DNA of 37,067 bases from Flavobacteriales bacterium (GTDB lineage: Bacteria; Bacteroidota; Bacteroidia; Flavobacteriales_D; Crocinitomicaceae), in assembly GCA_947454395.1 (NCBI GenBank), contig CANGLG010000002.1:1-37067 (forward strand), written 5' to 3'. The translations under genes were made by a program, and so were the position numbers. The notes beneath the pieces are model-generated. The model ran no database searches and was not told the origin of the DNA. It worked only from the letters and a program-made list of their open reading frames with translations. Of this stretch, positions 8,178-21,100 are shown piece by piece (positions within the stretch are counted from its first letter, which is position 1; the number at the start of each line of letters is the position of its first letter).

Positions 8178-10904
8178 ATGGATAAAGTTTCTTATGTAGG
8201 AAATGCGGATGTGAATGCGATTGATCATCTCTACAAACAGTATCGTCAAGACCCCGAGAGTGTAGACATCGGTTGGAAAAAGTTTTTTGAAGGATTTGAG
8301 TTTGCTCAAACAAATTACGAAGAAGGTGGTGAAATCCCTGAAAATTTCCAAAAAGAATTTAAAGTCCTCAATCTTATAAATGGCTATCGTTCAAGAGGTC
8401 ATTTGTTTACAAAAACGAATCCTGTTCGTGAGCGACGAAAATATTCGCCAACCCTTGAAATTGAAAATTTCGGTTTATCTGAAACTGATTTAGATGAAAT
8501 TTTTCAAGCAGGTGAGGAAGTTGGAATTGGTGCTGCAACACTACGAAATATTATTAATCACTTGGAACTAACCTATTGTCAATCCATAGGGATTGAATAT
8601 GCATACATGCGAGATCCAGAGCGAATAGATTGGTTCAAGAATAAAATTGAAATTACGAATCGTCCTGAGTTTGATAAGGAACGAAAAGTAAAAATCTTCA
8701 AAAAATTAAATCAAGCCACTGGATTTGAGGCTTTCCTTGGTAAAAAATTCGTGGGGCAAAAACGATTTTCCATTGAAGGTGGTGAAGCACTTATTCCTGC
8801 GCTGGACACTTTAGTTGAAAAAGGTTCAGAACTTGGTGTTGCATATTTTGTTATGGGTATGGCTCATAGAGGTCGTCTGAATACATTAACAAATATTTTT
8901 CAAAAACGACCAAGAGATATTTTCTCTGAATTTGAAGGTAAGGAATTTGATTTCGAATCTACGTTTGATGGAGATGTGAAATACCATCAAGGATTTACCT
9001 CCCGTATTACCCTTTCCAATAAAAAAGAAATGGGTGTTACCCTTGCTCCTAACCCTTCTCACTTGGAAGCTGTAAACACAGTAGTGGAAGGTATTTCAAG
9101 AGCCAAAATTGACCACGTTTACCACGATGAGAAAAAGGTTTGTCCTGTTTTGATTCACGGAGATGCGGCTGTTGCAGGACAAGGAATTGTTTATGAAACG
9201 ATTCAGATGGCTCATTTGGACGGTTATCGCGCTGGTGGAACTATTCATATTGTAGTTAACAATCAAGTTGGGTTTACAACCAATTATTTGGATGGACGTT
9301 CATCAACGTATTGTACTGACGTTGCAAAAACAACTTTATGTCCCGTTTTCCATGTAAATGGAGATGATGTTGAGGCCGTAGTTCAAGCAATTGAAATTGC
9401 AATTGAATACCGTCAGCAATTTGGTCGTGATATTTTCATCGATTTATTGTGCTACAGAAAATATGGTCACAACGAGGGTGATGAACCTAAATTTACACAA
9501 CCTGCACTTTATAATATCATTGCGAAACATCCAAATCCGAAAGACATTTATTTGACTCAATTGACGAATGAAGGTGTTATTTCAAAAGAGGATGCAAAAA
9601 AAATTGAAGATGAATACTATCAGTTTTTGGAAGATGAATTTGATGCTTCACGTAAAAACGAAAAAGCACTTGTATACGATTTCTTAAGTTTAACATGGGA
9701 GGGATACCGACATGGGAATTCTAAGGATTTCGAGAAGTCTCCAGAAACTGGTGTTGACAAAAAGAAATTAAATGAGCTTGGTACCAAGCTAGCTTCTTTA
9801 CCTGAAGGAAAAAAATACTTTAGGAAAATTGCAAAAATCTTTGAAGACCGTTTGAATGCGGTTAAAGACAATAAATTGGATTGGGGTACAGCTGAAATGT
9901 TGGCCTATGCTACTTTATTAGCGGAAGGTCACCCTGTTCGTATTTCCGGACAAGACGTGGAAAGAGGAACTTTCTCACACCGCCATGCTGTTGTGAAAAC
10001 TGAAGATTCGGAGGAGGAAATTGAAACATTGAACTTACTTTCTAAAGATCAGGCGAAATTTACTGTTTACAATTCTTTATTATCTGAATATGGTGTTTTA
10101 GGATTCGAATACGGTTACTCACTAGCTACACCAAATGGTTTAACTATATGGGAAGCGCAATTCGGTGATTTCTTCAATGGTGCACAAATTATGATTGACC
10201 AATTCATTAGTGCCGGAGAAGACAAATGGGCAACGCAGAGTGGTTTGACGCTCTTGTTACCTCATGGTTACGAAGGTCAGGGAGCGGAACATTCAAGCGG
10301 GCGTATGGAACGATTCCTACAACAATGCGCCGATTTAAACATGCAAGTCGTTAACACTTCAACTCCAGCAAATCATTTCCATTTATTACGTCGTCAGTTG
10401 AAGCGTGAGTTTAGAAAGCCTTTGGTTGTTTTCTCTCCTAAAATGTTACTTCGTTATCCAGCTGCAACTTCTACTTTGGAAGAAATGGCAAAAGGTTCTT
10501 TTCAGGAAGTAATTGATGATGCTACCGCCAATGTAAAAACAGTAGATACCGTTGTACTTTGTTCTGGGAAGTTCTATTACGAGTTAAAAGAAAAAGCGGA
10601 ACAAATGGGTGTTGAAAATATCGCTTTTGTTCGAATTGAGCAATTGTATCCATTACCACAAAAACAAATCGAAGCAATCTTGGCTAAATATAAAGCAGAA
10701 AACGTTATTTGGGCACAAGAAGAACCTGCAAACATGGGTGCTTGGACCTACATTGCAATGAGTTTGAGAAAATTAGACTTAATCGGTATTTGTCGTCCAG
10801 CAAGCGCTGCATCAGCAGAAGGATCTAAGAAATTACACGAGAAACGATTGGCAAAATTGTTTAATGAGATTTTCTCGTATGCTAAAGTTAAAGTTATTAA
10901 ATAA
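8178..10904 (+). CDS. sucA: 2-oxoglutarate dehydrogenase E1 component
   Basis: 908 aa; GMAHRGRLNTL, HGDAAVAGQGIVYE, YRKYGHNEGDEPKFTQP, LLPHGYEGQGAEHSSGRMERFLQ and AQEEPANMGAW are hallmark OGDH E1 motifs. Confidence 0.97.
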   Translation: MDKVSYVGNADVNAIDHLYKQYRQDPESVDIGWKKFFEGFEFAQTNYEEGGEIPENFQKEFKVLNLINGYRSRGHLFTKTNPVRERRKYSPTLEIENFGLSETDLDEIFQAGEEVGIGAATLRNIINHLELTYCQSIGIEYAYMRDPERIDWFKNKIEITNRPEFDKERKVKIFKKLNQATGFEAFLGKKFVGQKRFSIEGGEALIPALDTLVEKGSELGVAYFVMGMAHRGRLNTLTNIFQKRPRDIFSEFEGKEFDFESTFDGDVKYHQGFTSRITLSNKKEMGVTLAPNPSHLEAVNTVVEGISRAKIDHVYHDEKKVCPVLIHGDAAVAGQGIVYETIQMAHLDGYRAGGTIHIVVNNQVGFTTNYLDGRSSTYCTDVAKTTLCPVFHVNGDDVEAVVQAIEIAIEYRQQFGRDIFIDLLCYRKYGHNEGDEPKFTQPALYNIIAKHPNPKDIYLTQLTNEGVISKEDAKKIEDEYYQFLEDEFDASRKNEKALVYDFLSLTWEGYRHGNSKDFEKSPETGVDKKKLNELGTKLASLPEGKKYFRKIAKIFEDRLNAVKDNKLDWGTAEMLAYATLLAEGHPVRISGQDVERGTFSHRHAVVKTEDSEEEIETLNLLSKDQAKFTVYNSLLSEYGVLGFEYGYSLATPNGLTIWEAQFGDFFNGAQIMIDQFISAGEDKWATQSGLTLLLPHGYEGQGAEHSSGRMERFLQQCADLNMQVVNTSTPANHFHLLRRQLKREFRKPLVVFSPKMLLRYPAATSTLEEMAKGSFQEVIDDATANVKTVDTVVLCSGKFYYELKEKAEQMGVENIAFVRIEQLYPLPQKQIEAILAKYKAENVIWAQEEPANMGAWTYIAMSLRKLDLIGICRPASAASAEGSKKLHEKRLAKLFNEIFSYAKVKVIK

Positions 10905-10922
10905 TAGAAAGATACAATTGTC

Positions 10923-12179
10923 ATGGCAATATTAGAAATGAAAGTCCCTAGTCCGGGAGAATCGATATCAGAAGTTGAAATTGCACAATGGTTAGTTTCC
11001 GACGGTGACTACGTTGAAAAAGATCAAACAATCGCCGAAGTTGACTCGGATAAAGCAACATTGGAGCTTCCTGCAGAAGCAAGTGGAACTATCACGTTGA
11101 AAGCTGGAGAAGGAGATGTTGTAAAAGTGGGACAAGTCGTTTGTTTGATTGATACAGATGCCGCGAAACCGGAAGGAAGCGCTGCGCCTAAAGTTGAAGA
11201 AGTAAAACCTGTTGTCGCTTCAGCTGCTGAAGTTAAAGCGGTTGTTCCGAATCCGGATCCAATAAAAAAAGAGACTTCATATGCTTCTGGGACGCCATCT
11301 CCAGCTGCAAGTAAAATCATGCATGAAAACGGAATTTCTTCCAAGCAAGTTGCTGGCACAGGAAAAGATGGACGAATCACAAAACAAGATGTTGTAAATG
11401 CCATGTCAGCTGGATTCTCCTCTGAAGCAACTCAAGGTTGGGGAGGCACAAGAAATCAGAATCGCGAAAAAATGTCGATGTTGCGAAGAAAAATCGCAGA
11501 ACGTTTAGTTTCTGTTAAAAATGAAACAGCGATGTTAACTACGTTCAATGAGGTTGATATGAAACCAATCATGGACATTCGTGCCAAATACAAAGATAAA
11601 TTTGCTAAACACCACGAAGTGAATTTAGGATTTATGTCTTTTTTCACAAAAGCAGTTACTGAAGCATTAAAATTATTTCCTGCGGTTAACGCACAAATCG
11701 ACGGTAATGAAATGATTTTCCACGATTATGCGGATGTGGGAATTGCCGTTTCATCTCCAAAAGGATTAATGGTTCCTGTTGTTCGCAACGCAGAACAAAT
11801 GTCTTTGGCTGAAATTGAAAGAGAAATTAAACGATTGGCTGTAAAAGCCAGAGATGGCAAAATCACGCCAGACGATATGACTGGAGGAACATTCACGATT
11901 ACCAATGGAGGTGTTTTCGGTTCGATGTTGTCAACACCAATTATCAATCCACCGCAATCTGCGATTTTAGGTATGCACAATGTGGTTGAAAGACCGGTTG
12001 CAATCAACGGTAAAGTTGAAATTCGTCCAATCATGTATGTAGCTCTTTCTTATGACCACAGAATTATTGACGGAAAAGAATCTGTTGGTTTCTTAGTAAA
12101 AGTGAAAGAAATGCTGGAAAATCCAGAAAGAATGATTTTTGGAGCGAAAGATCCAATGGAGATTTTGTTGGGTTTATAG
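10923..12179 (+). CDS. sucB: Dihydrolipoyllysine-residue succinyltransferase (E2 of 2-oxoglutarate dehydrogenase)
   Basis: Lipoyl domain ([17 protein letters not shown]), E3-binding domain ([29 protein letters not shown]), catalytic [13 protein letters not shown]; 18 bp after sucA. Confidence 0.97.
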   Translation: MAILEMKVPSPGESISEVEIAQWLVSDGDYVEKDQTIAEVDSDKATLELPAEASGTITLKAGEGDVVKVGQVVCLIDTDAAKPEGSAAPKVEEVKPVVASAAEVKAVVPNPDPIKKETSYASGTPSPAASKIMHENGISSKQVAGTGKDGRITKQDVVNAMSAGFSSEATQGWGGTRNQNREKMSMLRRKIAERLVSVKNETAMLTTFNEVDMKPIMDIRAKYKDKFAKHHEVNLGFMSFFTKAVTEALKLFPAVNAQIDGNEMIFHDYADVGIAVSSPKGLMVPVVRNAEQMSLAEIEREIKRLAVKARDGKITPDDMTGGTFTITNGGVFGSMLSTPIINPPQSAILGMHNVVERPVAINGKVEIRPIMYVALSYDHRIIDGKESVGFLVKVKEMLENPERMIFGAKDPMEILLGL

Positions 12180-12200
12180 AAAAATTTGATAAATTGTTTA

Positions 12201-12229
12201 GGGAGGTGAATTTCATCTCCCTTTTTTTT
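12201..12229 (+). terminator. Rho-independent terminator after sucB
   Basis: GGGAGGTGA-ATT-TCATCTCCC followed by TTTTTTTT. Confidence 0.8.
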
Positions 12230-12284
12230 ATTTTTTAAAGTATTTTATCTGAATAAACAATAATATCGAAGCATTTGAGTTCGA

Positions 12285-12313
12285 TTGATTTTCACTTCTT
12301 TTTCGTATATTTG
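12285..12313 (+). promoter_or_regulatory. Putative promoter for maeB (-33 TTG, -7 TATATTTG)
   Basis: TTG 12285-12287, 18-bp spacer, TATATTTG 12306-12313, 17 bp upstream of ATG 12331. Confidence 0.55.
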
Positions 12314-12330
12314 GCTCCCTTTACATACTG

Positions 12331-14595
12331 ATGGCGAAAATTAGAAAACAAGACGCACTAGATTATCATTCTTCTGGAAAACCTGGAAAAATCGAGGTTG
12401 TACCGACAAAACCATATTCTTCTCAAAGAGACTTATCTTTAGCTTATTCACCAGGTGTTGCTGAACCTTGTATAAAAATTGCAGAAAACGTTGAGGATGT
12501 CTACAAATATACAAGCAAAGGAAATTTGGTTGCTGTAATATCAAATGGCACTGCAGTTCTAGGTTTAGGTGATATCGGGCCTGAAGCGTCGAAACCTGTA
12601 ATGGAAGGTAAAGGACTGTTATTTAAAATCTTTGCGGATATTGATGTTTTTGACATTGAAGTTGATGCAAAAGACCCGGAACTTTTCATTCAAACAGTAA
12701 AAGCTATTGCACCTACTTTTGGAGGAATTAACTTAGAAGATATCAAAGCTCCTGAAGCTTTCGAAATTGAACGCAGGCTGAAAGAAGAATTGGATATTCC
12801 AATCATGCATGATGACCAACATGGTACAGCAATAATTTCATCTGCGGCTTTAATAAATGCGCTTGAACTAGCGGAAAAAAAAATCAATGATGTAAAAATT
12901 GTTGTATCCGGTGCTGGACCTTCAGCACTTGCTTGTGCTAAATTATATCATGCTATTGGCGCAAAATTGGAGAACATCTTCATGTTTGATTCAAAGGGAT
13001 TAATAAGAGCCGAAAGAACGGATCTAGACCCTATGAAGCAAATTTTTTCAGTACATAAAAGAGATATTTCTTTTGCCGATGCTTTTAATAATGCTGACGT
13101 GTTTTTAGGTTTGTCTCGAGCAGGACTTGTTTCAAAAGAAATGATTTCTGTTATGGCAAATGACCCAATTGTTTTTGCTCTGGCGAATCCTGAACCTGAA
13201 ATATCCTACAAAGAAGCGACATCTGTAAGAAAAGATATAATAATGGCAACCGGTCGTTCAGATCATCCGAATCAGGTGAACAATGTTCTTGGGTTTCCTT
13301 TTATATTCAGAGGAGCTTTGGATGTTCGAGCAACCGCTATTAATGAAGAAATGAAACTGGCTGCTGTTAAAGCAATCGCTTCGCTCGCAAAAGAAACCAT
13401 ACCTGAAGAAGTAATTGAAGCTTATGGAGAAAAAAATATTTCTTTTGGCCGAGAGCAAATTATTCCTAAACCACTTGACCCAAGACTCATATATTACGTT
13501 GCACCGGCAGTTGCCAAAGCAGCAATGGATTCAGGAGTTGCGAAAAGTCCAATAACGAACTGGGAAGACTACGAAACTCATTTAAAGAATCGTTTAGGAC
13601 TTGATAATAAATTAGTTCGAAACATGACTTCCAAAGCACAAAGCAATCCTAAAACAGTTGTTTTTGCTGAAGCTGATAATGTAAAAATTCTAAAAGCAGC
13701 ACAAGTTGCTTATGACGAAGGTGTTGCATTTCCTATTCTCCTTGGAAAAAAACAACGAATTATCGATTTAATTAATGAATATGCAATTGAGCTTCCTGAA
13801 GTTGTAATTGTTGACCCAAAATCAGAAGAAGAAGAAAAAAGAAGAATTGCCTACGGAAAAGCTTTTTTTGAGAAACGAAAACGAAAAGGTTTTACCGAAT
13901 TTGAAGCCATTCAAATCATGAGAGAAAGAAATTACTTTGGCGCTATGATGGTCGACCAAGGAGATGCAGATGCAATGATTACCGGTTTAACCAGAAGCTA
14001 TCGATCTTCAGTTCGTCCTGCTTTACAAACAGTAGGCCTTCAAAAAGACGTTAAAATCATTTCGGGAATGTATATCCTGAATACAAAACGAGGTCCTTTG
14101 TTTCTAGCAGACACTACAGTAAATTTAAATCCGACAGCTGAACAAATTGCAGAAATCACGTTTAATGTTTCCAAAATTATTCGAAAATTAAAAGTTACTC
14201 CCAGAATTGCCTTGCTTAGTTACTCCAATTTTGGATCGTCTCCAGGAGAGGATTCTGAAAAAATGGCAAAAGCTGTTAGAATTCTTCATGATAAACACCC
14301 ATCACTTGTTGTCGATGGTGAAGTTCAAGCAAATTTCGCATTGAATTCGGAATTAATGAATGAGAAATTTTCTTTTTCACAATTAGCCAATAAAGAGGTA
14401 AACACGTTGATTTTTCCAAATTTATCAGCTGGAAACATCTCATATAAGTTACTTCAACAAATGACTGACGGTGACGCGATTGGACCAATTTTAGTCGGCT
14501 TGAAAAAATCAATTCACGTGTTACAACTTGGATCATCAGTTCGCGAAATTGCCAACATGGTGAAAGTTGCAGTTATAGATGCTCAAAATAAATAA
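12331..14595 (+). CDS. maeB: NADP-dependent malic enzyme with C-terminal phosphotransacetylase-like domain
   Basis: 754 aa; [53 protein letters not shown], then a PTA-like half ([18 protein letters not shown]...). Confidence 0.95.
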   Translation: MAKIRKQDALDYHSSGKPGKIEVVPTKPYSSQRDLSLAYSPGVAEPCIKIAENVEDVYKYTSKGNLVAVISNGTAVLGLGDIGPEASKPVMEGKGLLFKIFADIDVFDIEVDAKDPELFIQTVKAIAPTFGGINLEDIKAPEAFEIERRLKEELDIPIMHDDQHGTAIISSAALINALELAEKKINDVKIVVSGAGPSALACAKLYHAIGAKLENIFMFDSKGLIRAERTDLDPMKQIFSVHKRDISFADAFNNADVFLGLSRAGLVSKEMISVMANDPIVFALANPEPEISYKEATSVRKDIIMATGRSDHPNQVNNVLGFPFIFRGALDVRATAINEEMKLAAVKAIASLAKETIPEEVIEAYGEKNISFGREQIIPKPLDPRLIYYVAPAVAKAAMDSGVAKSPITNWEDYETHLKNRLGLDNKLVRNMTSKAQSNPKTVVFAEADNVKILKAAQVAYDEGVAFPILLGKKQRIIDLINEYAIELPEVVIVDPKSEEEEKRRIAYGKAFFEKRKRKGFTEFEAIQIMRERNYFGAMMVDQGDADAMITGLTRSYRSSVRPALQTVGLQKDVKIISGMYILNTKRGPLFLADTTVNLNPTAEQIAEITFNVSKIIRKLKVTPRIALLSYSNFGSSPGEDSEKMAKAVRILHDKHPSLVVDGEVQANFALNSELMNEKFSFSQLANKEVNTLIFPNLSAGNISYKLLQQMTDGDAIGPILVGLKKSIHVLQLGSSVREIANMVKVAVIDAQNK

Positions 14596-14597
14596 AG

Positions 14598-15173
14598 ATG
14601 ATTGGTTTACTCAGTGGCAGATTGATTGAAAAAAGTCCAACTGAATTACTCATTGACTGTTCAGGTGTAGGCTATGAAGTAAAAATCTCTCTAAACTCTT
14701 TTTCTCAACTTTCTGATAGTGAGTCAATTCGGATTTACACTAAACTGATTGTTCGGGAAGACGCTCATTTATTATTTGGTTTTTGTACCAAAGAAGAACG
14801 TGAAATGTTTAATCACTTGATAAGCGTTTCAGGCATTGGTCCAAACACTGCTCTTATCATGCTTTCTTCGCTGAAAACTGAAGAAATTGCCAATGCTATC
14901 CAAACAGAAGATGTAAAAACCATTCAAGGGATAAAAGGAATCGGTGCTAAAACTGCTCAACGTGTCATTATCGACTTGAAAGGAAAAGTGTTAAAATTTA
15001 GTTCCACTTCAGAAAATATGTTCTCTCAAAACAATACAAATCGTTTTGATGCGTTAACAGCATTAGTTTCACTAGGCTTTGACAAAAAAGCCGCTGAAAA
15101 AGTATTAGACAAAATTGATACTGGAGAACAAACTGTTGAACTATTAATTAAAGAAGCTCTGAGAATACTATAG
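14598..15173 (+). CDS. ruvA: Holliday junction branch migration protein RuvA
   Basis: 191 aa; MIGLLSGRLIEKSPTELLIDCSGVGYEV, LISVSGIGPNTALIMLS, IQGIKGIGAKTAQRVIIDLKGK (tandem HhH), C-terminal domain DALTALVSLGFDKKAAEKVLDKI. Confidence 0.96.
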   Translation: MIGLLSGRLIEKSPTELLIDCSGVGYEVKISLNSFSQLSDSESIRIYTKLIVREDAHLLFGFCTKEEREMFNHLISVSGIGPNTALIMLSSLKTEEIANAIQTEDVKTIQGIKGIGAKTAQRVIIDLKGKVLKFSSTSENMFSQNNTNRFDALTALVSLGFDKKAAEKVLDKIDTGEQTVELLIKEALRIL

Positions 15174-15174
15174 A

Positions 15175-18100
15175 ATGGTTTTATTAAAAAAGACATATTC
15201 CTTAAAAAAGCAACAAATATTGTTGGTGCTATTTTTTTTAATTAGCACAAGGTTATTTGCTCAAAATACACCTGACCTCCCATTTCCTTTAATAAATCCA
15301 CTTAATCCAAGCCAAAACTTACCACAAAGTTTTGATTTAGGAGATCCAACAAGTTTAAAACAATCCATTGTTTACGACCCTATTTCTGGCACTTATATTT
15401 TCTCGCAAACGATGGGTAACGGTTTAAATTTCAGAAATCCATCAGCAATGACGTTGGATGAGTATCTGGAATACGAACGAAAAAAGTCCATGACGCAGGA
15501 CTGGCAAGAAATTATTGAGGAAGAAACTGCAGAAAACAGGAATTTTGAGTTGCCAATTAAAATAGGAAGTAAAATTTTTGAAAGTTTCTTCGGATCGGAT
15601 GAAATCAAAATTATTCCTGGTGGGAACTTAGAGCTTTTCCTAGGGATTAATCACTCACGAATCGATAACCCGATGCTACCAATGCGTCAAAGGAAAATCA
15701 CTCGTTTTGATTTTAATCAAAATATTAATTTAGACATTACCGGACAGATTGGAACTAAACTTAAAATCAATACGAAATATAACACTGGCGCCACCTTTGA
15801 TTTTGACAACATTTCCAAACTAGAACATACTGGAAATGAAGACCAAATTCTTCAAAAAATTGCATTAGGGAACGTTTCGTTGGATCTTCCGACTAGTTTA
15901 ATTCAAGGTTCTCAAACATTGTTCGGAGCAAAAACACAATTAAAATTTGGGCGATCAACTATCGACCTAATTGCTGCATCCTCCAAAGGAAAAAGAACTG
16001 AAATTAATGTTACAGGAAAAGCTCAAACACAAACGTTTGAAGTCACTGCCGACAATTACGAAGCAAATAAACACTACTTCCTAAATCTTTATCATCAACA
16101 ACATTATGATACAGCAATGTCTACTTTGCCGGTAGTTAATTCGACTGTTTTCATAACCCGTATCGAAGTATGGGTAACAAATCGCTCAAACGTAACAGAA
16201 AACACAAGGAATATTGTAGCATTTGCAGATTTAGGAGAATCAAAACCAGAAAACTGGCAAGGAAATCCAGGCGGAGCATCAGGAAGCGAAATACCTGACA
16301 ATCAATCCAATAACTTGTATGACTGGGCCTCAAACCAACCGTTAATAAGAGGTTTTTCCAATTCAGTTAGTACTTTAAGTGCACAAGTAACCTCTCCGGG
16401 TCCATTTCTTCAGGCAATTGAATATGAAAAAGTTGAAAATGCACGTCGCCTAACAGAAACCGATTTTTCATTTAATGCCTTGCTTGGTTATATCTCTTTG
16501 AATCAAGCACTGAATAACGATGAAGTTTTAGCTGTTTCCTATGAATATACTTACAGAGGCCAAACTTATCAAGTTGGCGAATTCTCAACAGATGGCTCAA
16601 ACGGCAAGGAAGCTTTGATTTTGAAACTTTTAAAACCAACAATAACAAATCCTAATAATAAGATTTGGGACTTGATGATGAAAAATGTTTATTCAATTGG
16701 TGCATATAATGTTGACCAATCTGGTTTCAAAATCAATATTTTATACAACAATCCCGATCAATCGATAAATATCCCCTATTTTCCTCTAGACGGAGTAAAA
16801 GACAAGCAATTAGTTACTTTGCTTGACATGGATAAAATCAATCAAAATAATCAACCTTTTTCAGATGGTGTATTTGATTTTTCGCCATTTAATCAAGTAA
16901 ATAATAAAATTGATAACGGAGGAACTATCAATAAAAAAAGCGGACGTATCTTCTTTTCAACGGTAGAACCATTTGGTAAAACATTGGCAAAGAAATTAGA
17001 TGCAGTAAACATTCCAACAACAACCGTAAATAGAGTCTCTTTTTATGAACTTTATGACTCAACAAAAACAGCCGCTCAACAGATTCCAAGTAAAAACCGA
17101 TTTACTTTAAAAGGTGAATATCAGTCATCCGTAAGCTCCGAAATTCCACTAAACACCCTGAATGTTCCTCAAGGTGCTGTTAGCGTTACTGCTGGAGGAA
17201 TGAAACTTGTGGAAGGAACAGATTATACAGTTGATTACAATTTAGGACGCGTAAAAATTATAAATACGGGAATACTTGAATCCAATACACCGATAAAAAT
17301 CTCAATTGAAAGTAACTCAGTATTTGGTTTTCAAGCACGATCCATGATGGGAGGACACTATCAATATCGTTTCAGTGACCGAATCAAAATTGGTGCAACT
17401 TGGGTTCGAATGATGGAAAGACCGGTAACCCAAAAAGTAGACTTTGGAAGCGAACCTTTTAAAAACAATGTTATTGGTGCTGATTTTGCTATTAGAACTG
17501 ATTTGCCTTTTCTAACGAAATTGGTAGACATGTTGCCCGTTATCTCCACAAATCAAATGTCTACACTTTCACTTACTGGTGAAGTAGCACATTTAATCCC
17601 TGGACAACCAAGAGCAATTAATAAATCTGGTACTTCCTATGTAGATGATTTTGAAGCAAGTCAAAGTGCAATTGACTTACGTTCAGTGAATGCATGGAAA
17701 TTGGCATCTGTTCCTCAAGGTCAACCTGATTTATTTCCTGAAACCACAAAAAAAGATTTATCTGTCGGATTTAAACGATCAAAGACAGCTTGGTATGTCA
17801 TTGATCCTTTATTCTACCAAAGTAATACACTCACTCCTCAACACATTAAACAGAATCCTCAAATGCTTTCTGATAGCCGAATGAGGCTTGTGAATCAAGT
17901 TGATATTTTTCCGAATTTACAACAGCAATATGGTTCTATTCCTAACATTCCAATCTTAGAATTAGCATACTATCCTAAAGAAAGAGGAATGTACAATTAT
18001 GACACTACAAATACAGTTGATTCTGCAGGGTATTTTATTAATCCTGAAAATCGATGGGGTGGTATTCAACGTGGATTAACTACAAACGATTTCGAATTAG

Positions 18101-21100
18101 CAAATGTTGAATTTATTCAATTCTGGGTGTTAGACCCTTTCAATCAAGATGCTGAAAACTCCGATCCGAACACGGCAATGACAGGTGGTGATTTATACTT
18201 CAATCTTGGAAATATTTCTGAGGATGTCTTACCAGATTCAAGAAAAAGTTTTGAAAACGGATTGCCAGCATCTGCTGCTGTTTTGGGTGATAATCTTGAT
18301 ACAACACTTTGGTCAAAAGTTTCTACGCAGCAAATTGTTATCAATGCTTTCGATATGGATCCACAATCACGACTCAATCAAGATGTCGGAATTGACGGAT
18401 GGAAAAGCGAAGAAGAGAAAACTGCATATAACAATTTTGTCGCTTGGGTTCAAAATAATACAACTCTTACTCCTCAGGCAAAAGCTAAATTAATAGCAGA
18501 TCCTTCAAATGATGATTATAAATATTATTTGGATGATAATTATGATACTCAGTCATTAGATATTTTAAAAAGATATAAAAAATATAACGGAATGGAGGGA
18601 AACTCCCCTACCACAGAAATGTCAGATACCGCAAATTCCTCCAGTTATCCTACTCAAGCTACAATACAACCCGATAATGAAGATATCAACCAAGACAATA
18701 ACCTATCTGAAAGCGAAAGCTATTTTCAATATCGTGTGAGCATGCGTCCGAATGATATGGTTCAAGTAGGACAAAATTATATTACAAACAAACAAGTTTA
18801 TACGAACGGAAATAAAACTGAAACATGGTATCAGTTTAAAGTTCCAATTAGAGATTTTGAGAAAAAAGTGAATGGGATTCAAGATTTCAGATCGATTCGT
18901 TTTATGCGAATGTTTTTGAAAAATTTTGATGAAGAAGTTGTTCTTCGATTCGCTAGATTAGAGTTAATTCGTGGTGAATGGAGGAGATATTACAAAGATC
19001 TTTCCCAACCTGGACTAAGTATCCAGACGGATCCAAATCTTACAACTTTTAACATTGCAGCCGTAAATGTTGAGGAAAATTCACAAAGATCTCCTATTAA
19101 TTATGTTGTTCCTCCAGGAATTACAAGGGAAATTGACCCTTCTCAAGTTTACCAGCGCCAAATGAATGAACAAGCTTTGGTTCTTGAAGTTTGCAATTTA
19201 CAAGATGGTGATGCTAGAGCCGCTTATAAAAACGTAACTTTTGATGTTCGTACTTATAAAAAACTAAAAATGTTTGTTCATGCTGAGGCTGCGCAACAAA
19301 ACCAACTTAAGGACAACGAACTTACGATGTTTATTCGTTTAGGGACTGACTATGTTGAAAATTACTACGAATATGAATTTCCCATGAAAATTACGAATTG
19401 GGGAGAAACAACACCTGAAGCAATTTGGCCAGAAGGAAATAACATGGAGATTGTTTTCGACGACTTACTCGACATTAAAAAAGAAAGAAATGCTAAAATT
19501 GAAAACGGTGCAGCAGGCGTTTCTTATGTGATTGAATACTCAAAGCAAGATCCGAATAATTCTGAACGAAAAATAAAGGTAAAAGGTAGCCCGAATTTAC
19601 AAGCCATGAAAACAATCATGGTAGGTGTTAGAAATCCTTTGAAAAGCGACCCAGATAATCCATGGAAACCAGATGATGGAGATGCGGAATGTGCAATTGT
19701 TTGGATCAATGAAATGCGTTTAACCGATTTCGTTAGTGAAGGTGGTTCGGCAGCAGTTGGTCAAATGCAATTACAAGTTGCAGATTTTGCAAATATCAAT
19801 GCCTCCGGTAATTATTCAGGTATAAACTGGGGAAGTGTTGAAAGTCGCGTTCAAGAACGTCAACGAAACGAGCGAATCGGAGTAGACTTGAATTCTACGG
19901 TTCAATTAGGCCAGTTTTTCGGGAAACAAGCGCGTGTATCTTTACCTTTTTTCTATGGTTACTCACTGGGAATTGTAAATCCAGAATACGACCCATTCAA
20001 TCCTGATGTTAAGTTGGCTGATTACGACCTTGCCACAAGAAAAGATAAGGCAAAAGCGGGACAAGAATTTAACGAAAGAAGATCCTTCAATTTTACAAAT
20101 ATTAGAAAAGAGGCTAAAGCTGGAGCAAAACCTCACTTCTGGAATGTTTCCAACTGGTCTGCTACTTATGCTTATGCTCAAAACATGAAGCGTGACTTTA
20201 ACATCAATTATGATCGTACAAAGACATGGACTGGTGCCTTAAATTACAACTTTACTTTCCCTGGAAAAGCGATTGAACCATTTAAAAAATGGAAACCTGT
20301 ACAAAAATCGAAATGGTTCCAAATTGTAAAAGACTTCAATTTGTATCTGATGCCCAAGAATATTTCATTTACCAATGATTATTCAAGGATTTATAATGAA
20401 CGACAAGTAAGAAACAACATTGTTCCTGACTATAAATTTGAACCTGTTTATTTAAAAAGATTTGACTGGAATAGAAATTACCAAATTGGTTACGATTTAA
20501 CGAAAAATATCAAAGCTACTTATACAGCTACGAACAAAGCCATATTTGCTGAAGGAAATCACGGTGTTGACCGAGTGACTAACCCAGAAGGTTACCGCGA
20601 ATTTATGGATACCATTCGAAACCAAATACAAACTTTTGGTAAAACAATGGACTACACCCACAATTACAACTTGAGTGTAACGATACCTTTTGACAAATTC
20701 CCTTTAACGGACTGGTTGAATGTAAATGCAAAATACAGCGGCACATACAATTGGCAGCGAGCTCCATTGGCCCAATCAGAATTTGGAAATACAATTCAGA
20801 ACAACAGATCGATTAACATGACTGCTCAGGCAAACATGATGACTGTTTACAATAAAATACCAATGTTCAAAAAAGTCATTGGAGACAATAAAGGTCCAAG
20901 AGCTACTGTTCCGACAAGAGGATTAGTTGGAGACGGAAGTAATAAATCACAGGGAAATAAAACGGAAGAAAAAACAACACTTGAAGAATTCAAGCCGAAA
21001 AAACCAATTGAAGAAATGACTCCAAAAGAGTTAAAACAATATGAACGAGAGAAAAAAAGATGGGAGCGCAAGCAGAAACGTGAACAGCGTAAAAAAGAAA

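Noticed and set aside
11024-11404. 126-aa minus-strand ORF inside sucB
   Set aside because: Antisense to a well-supported coding region; Ala/Ser/Thr-rich composition is typical of a reverse-frame artefact.
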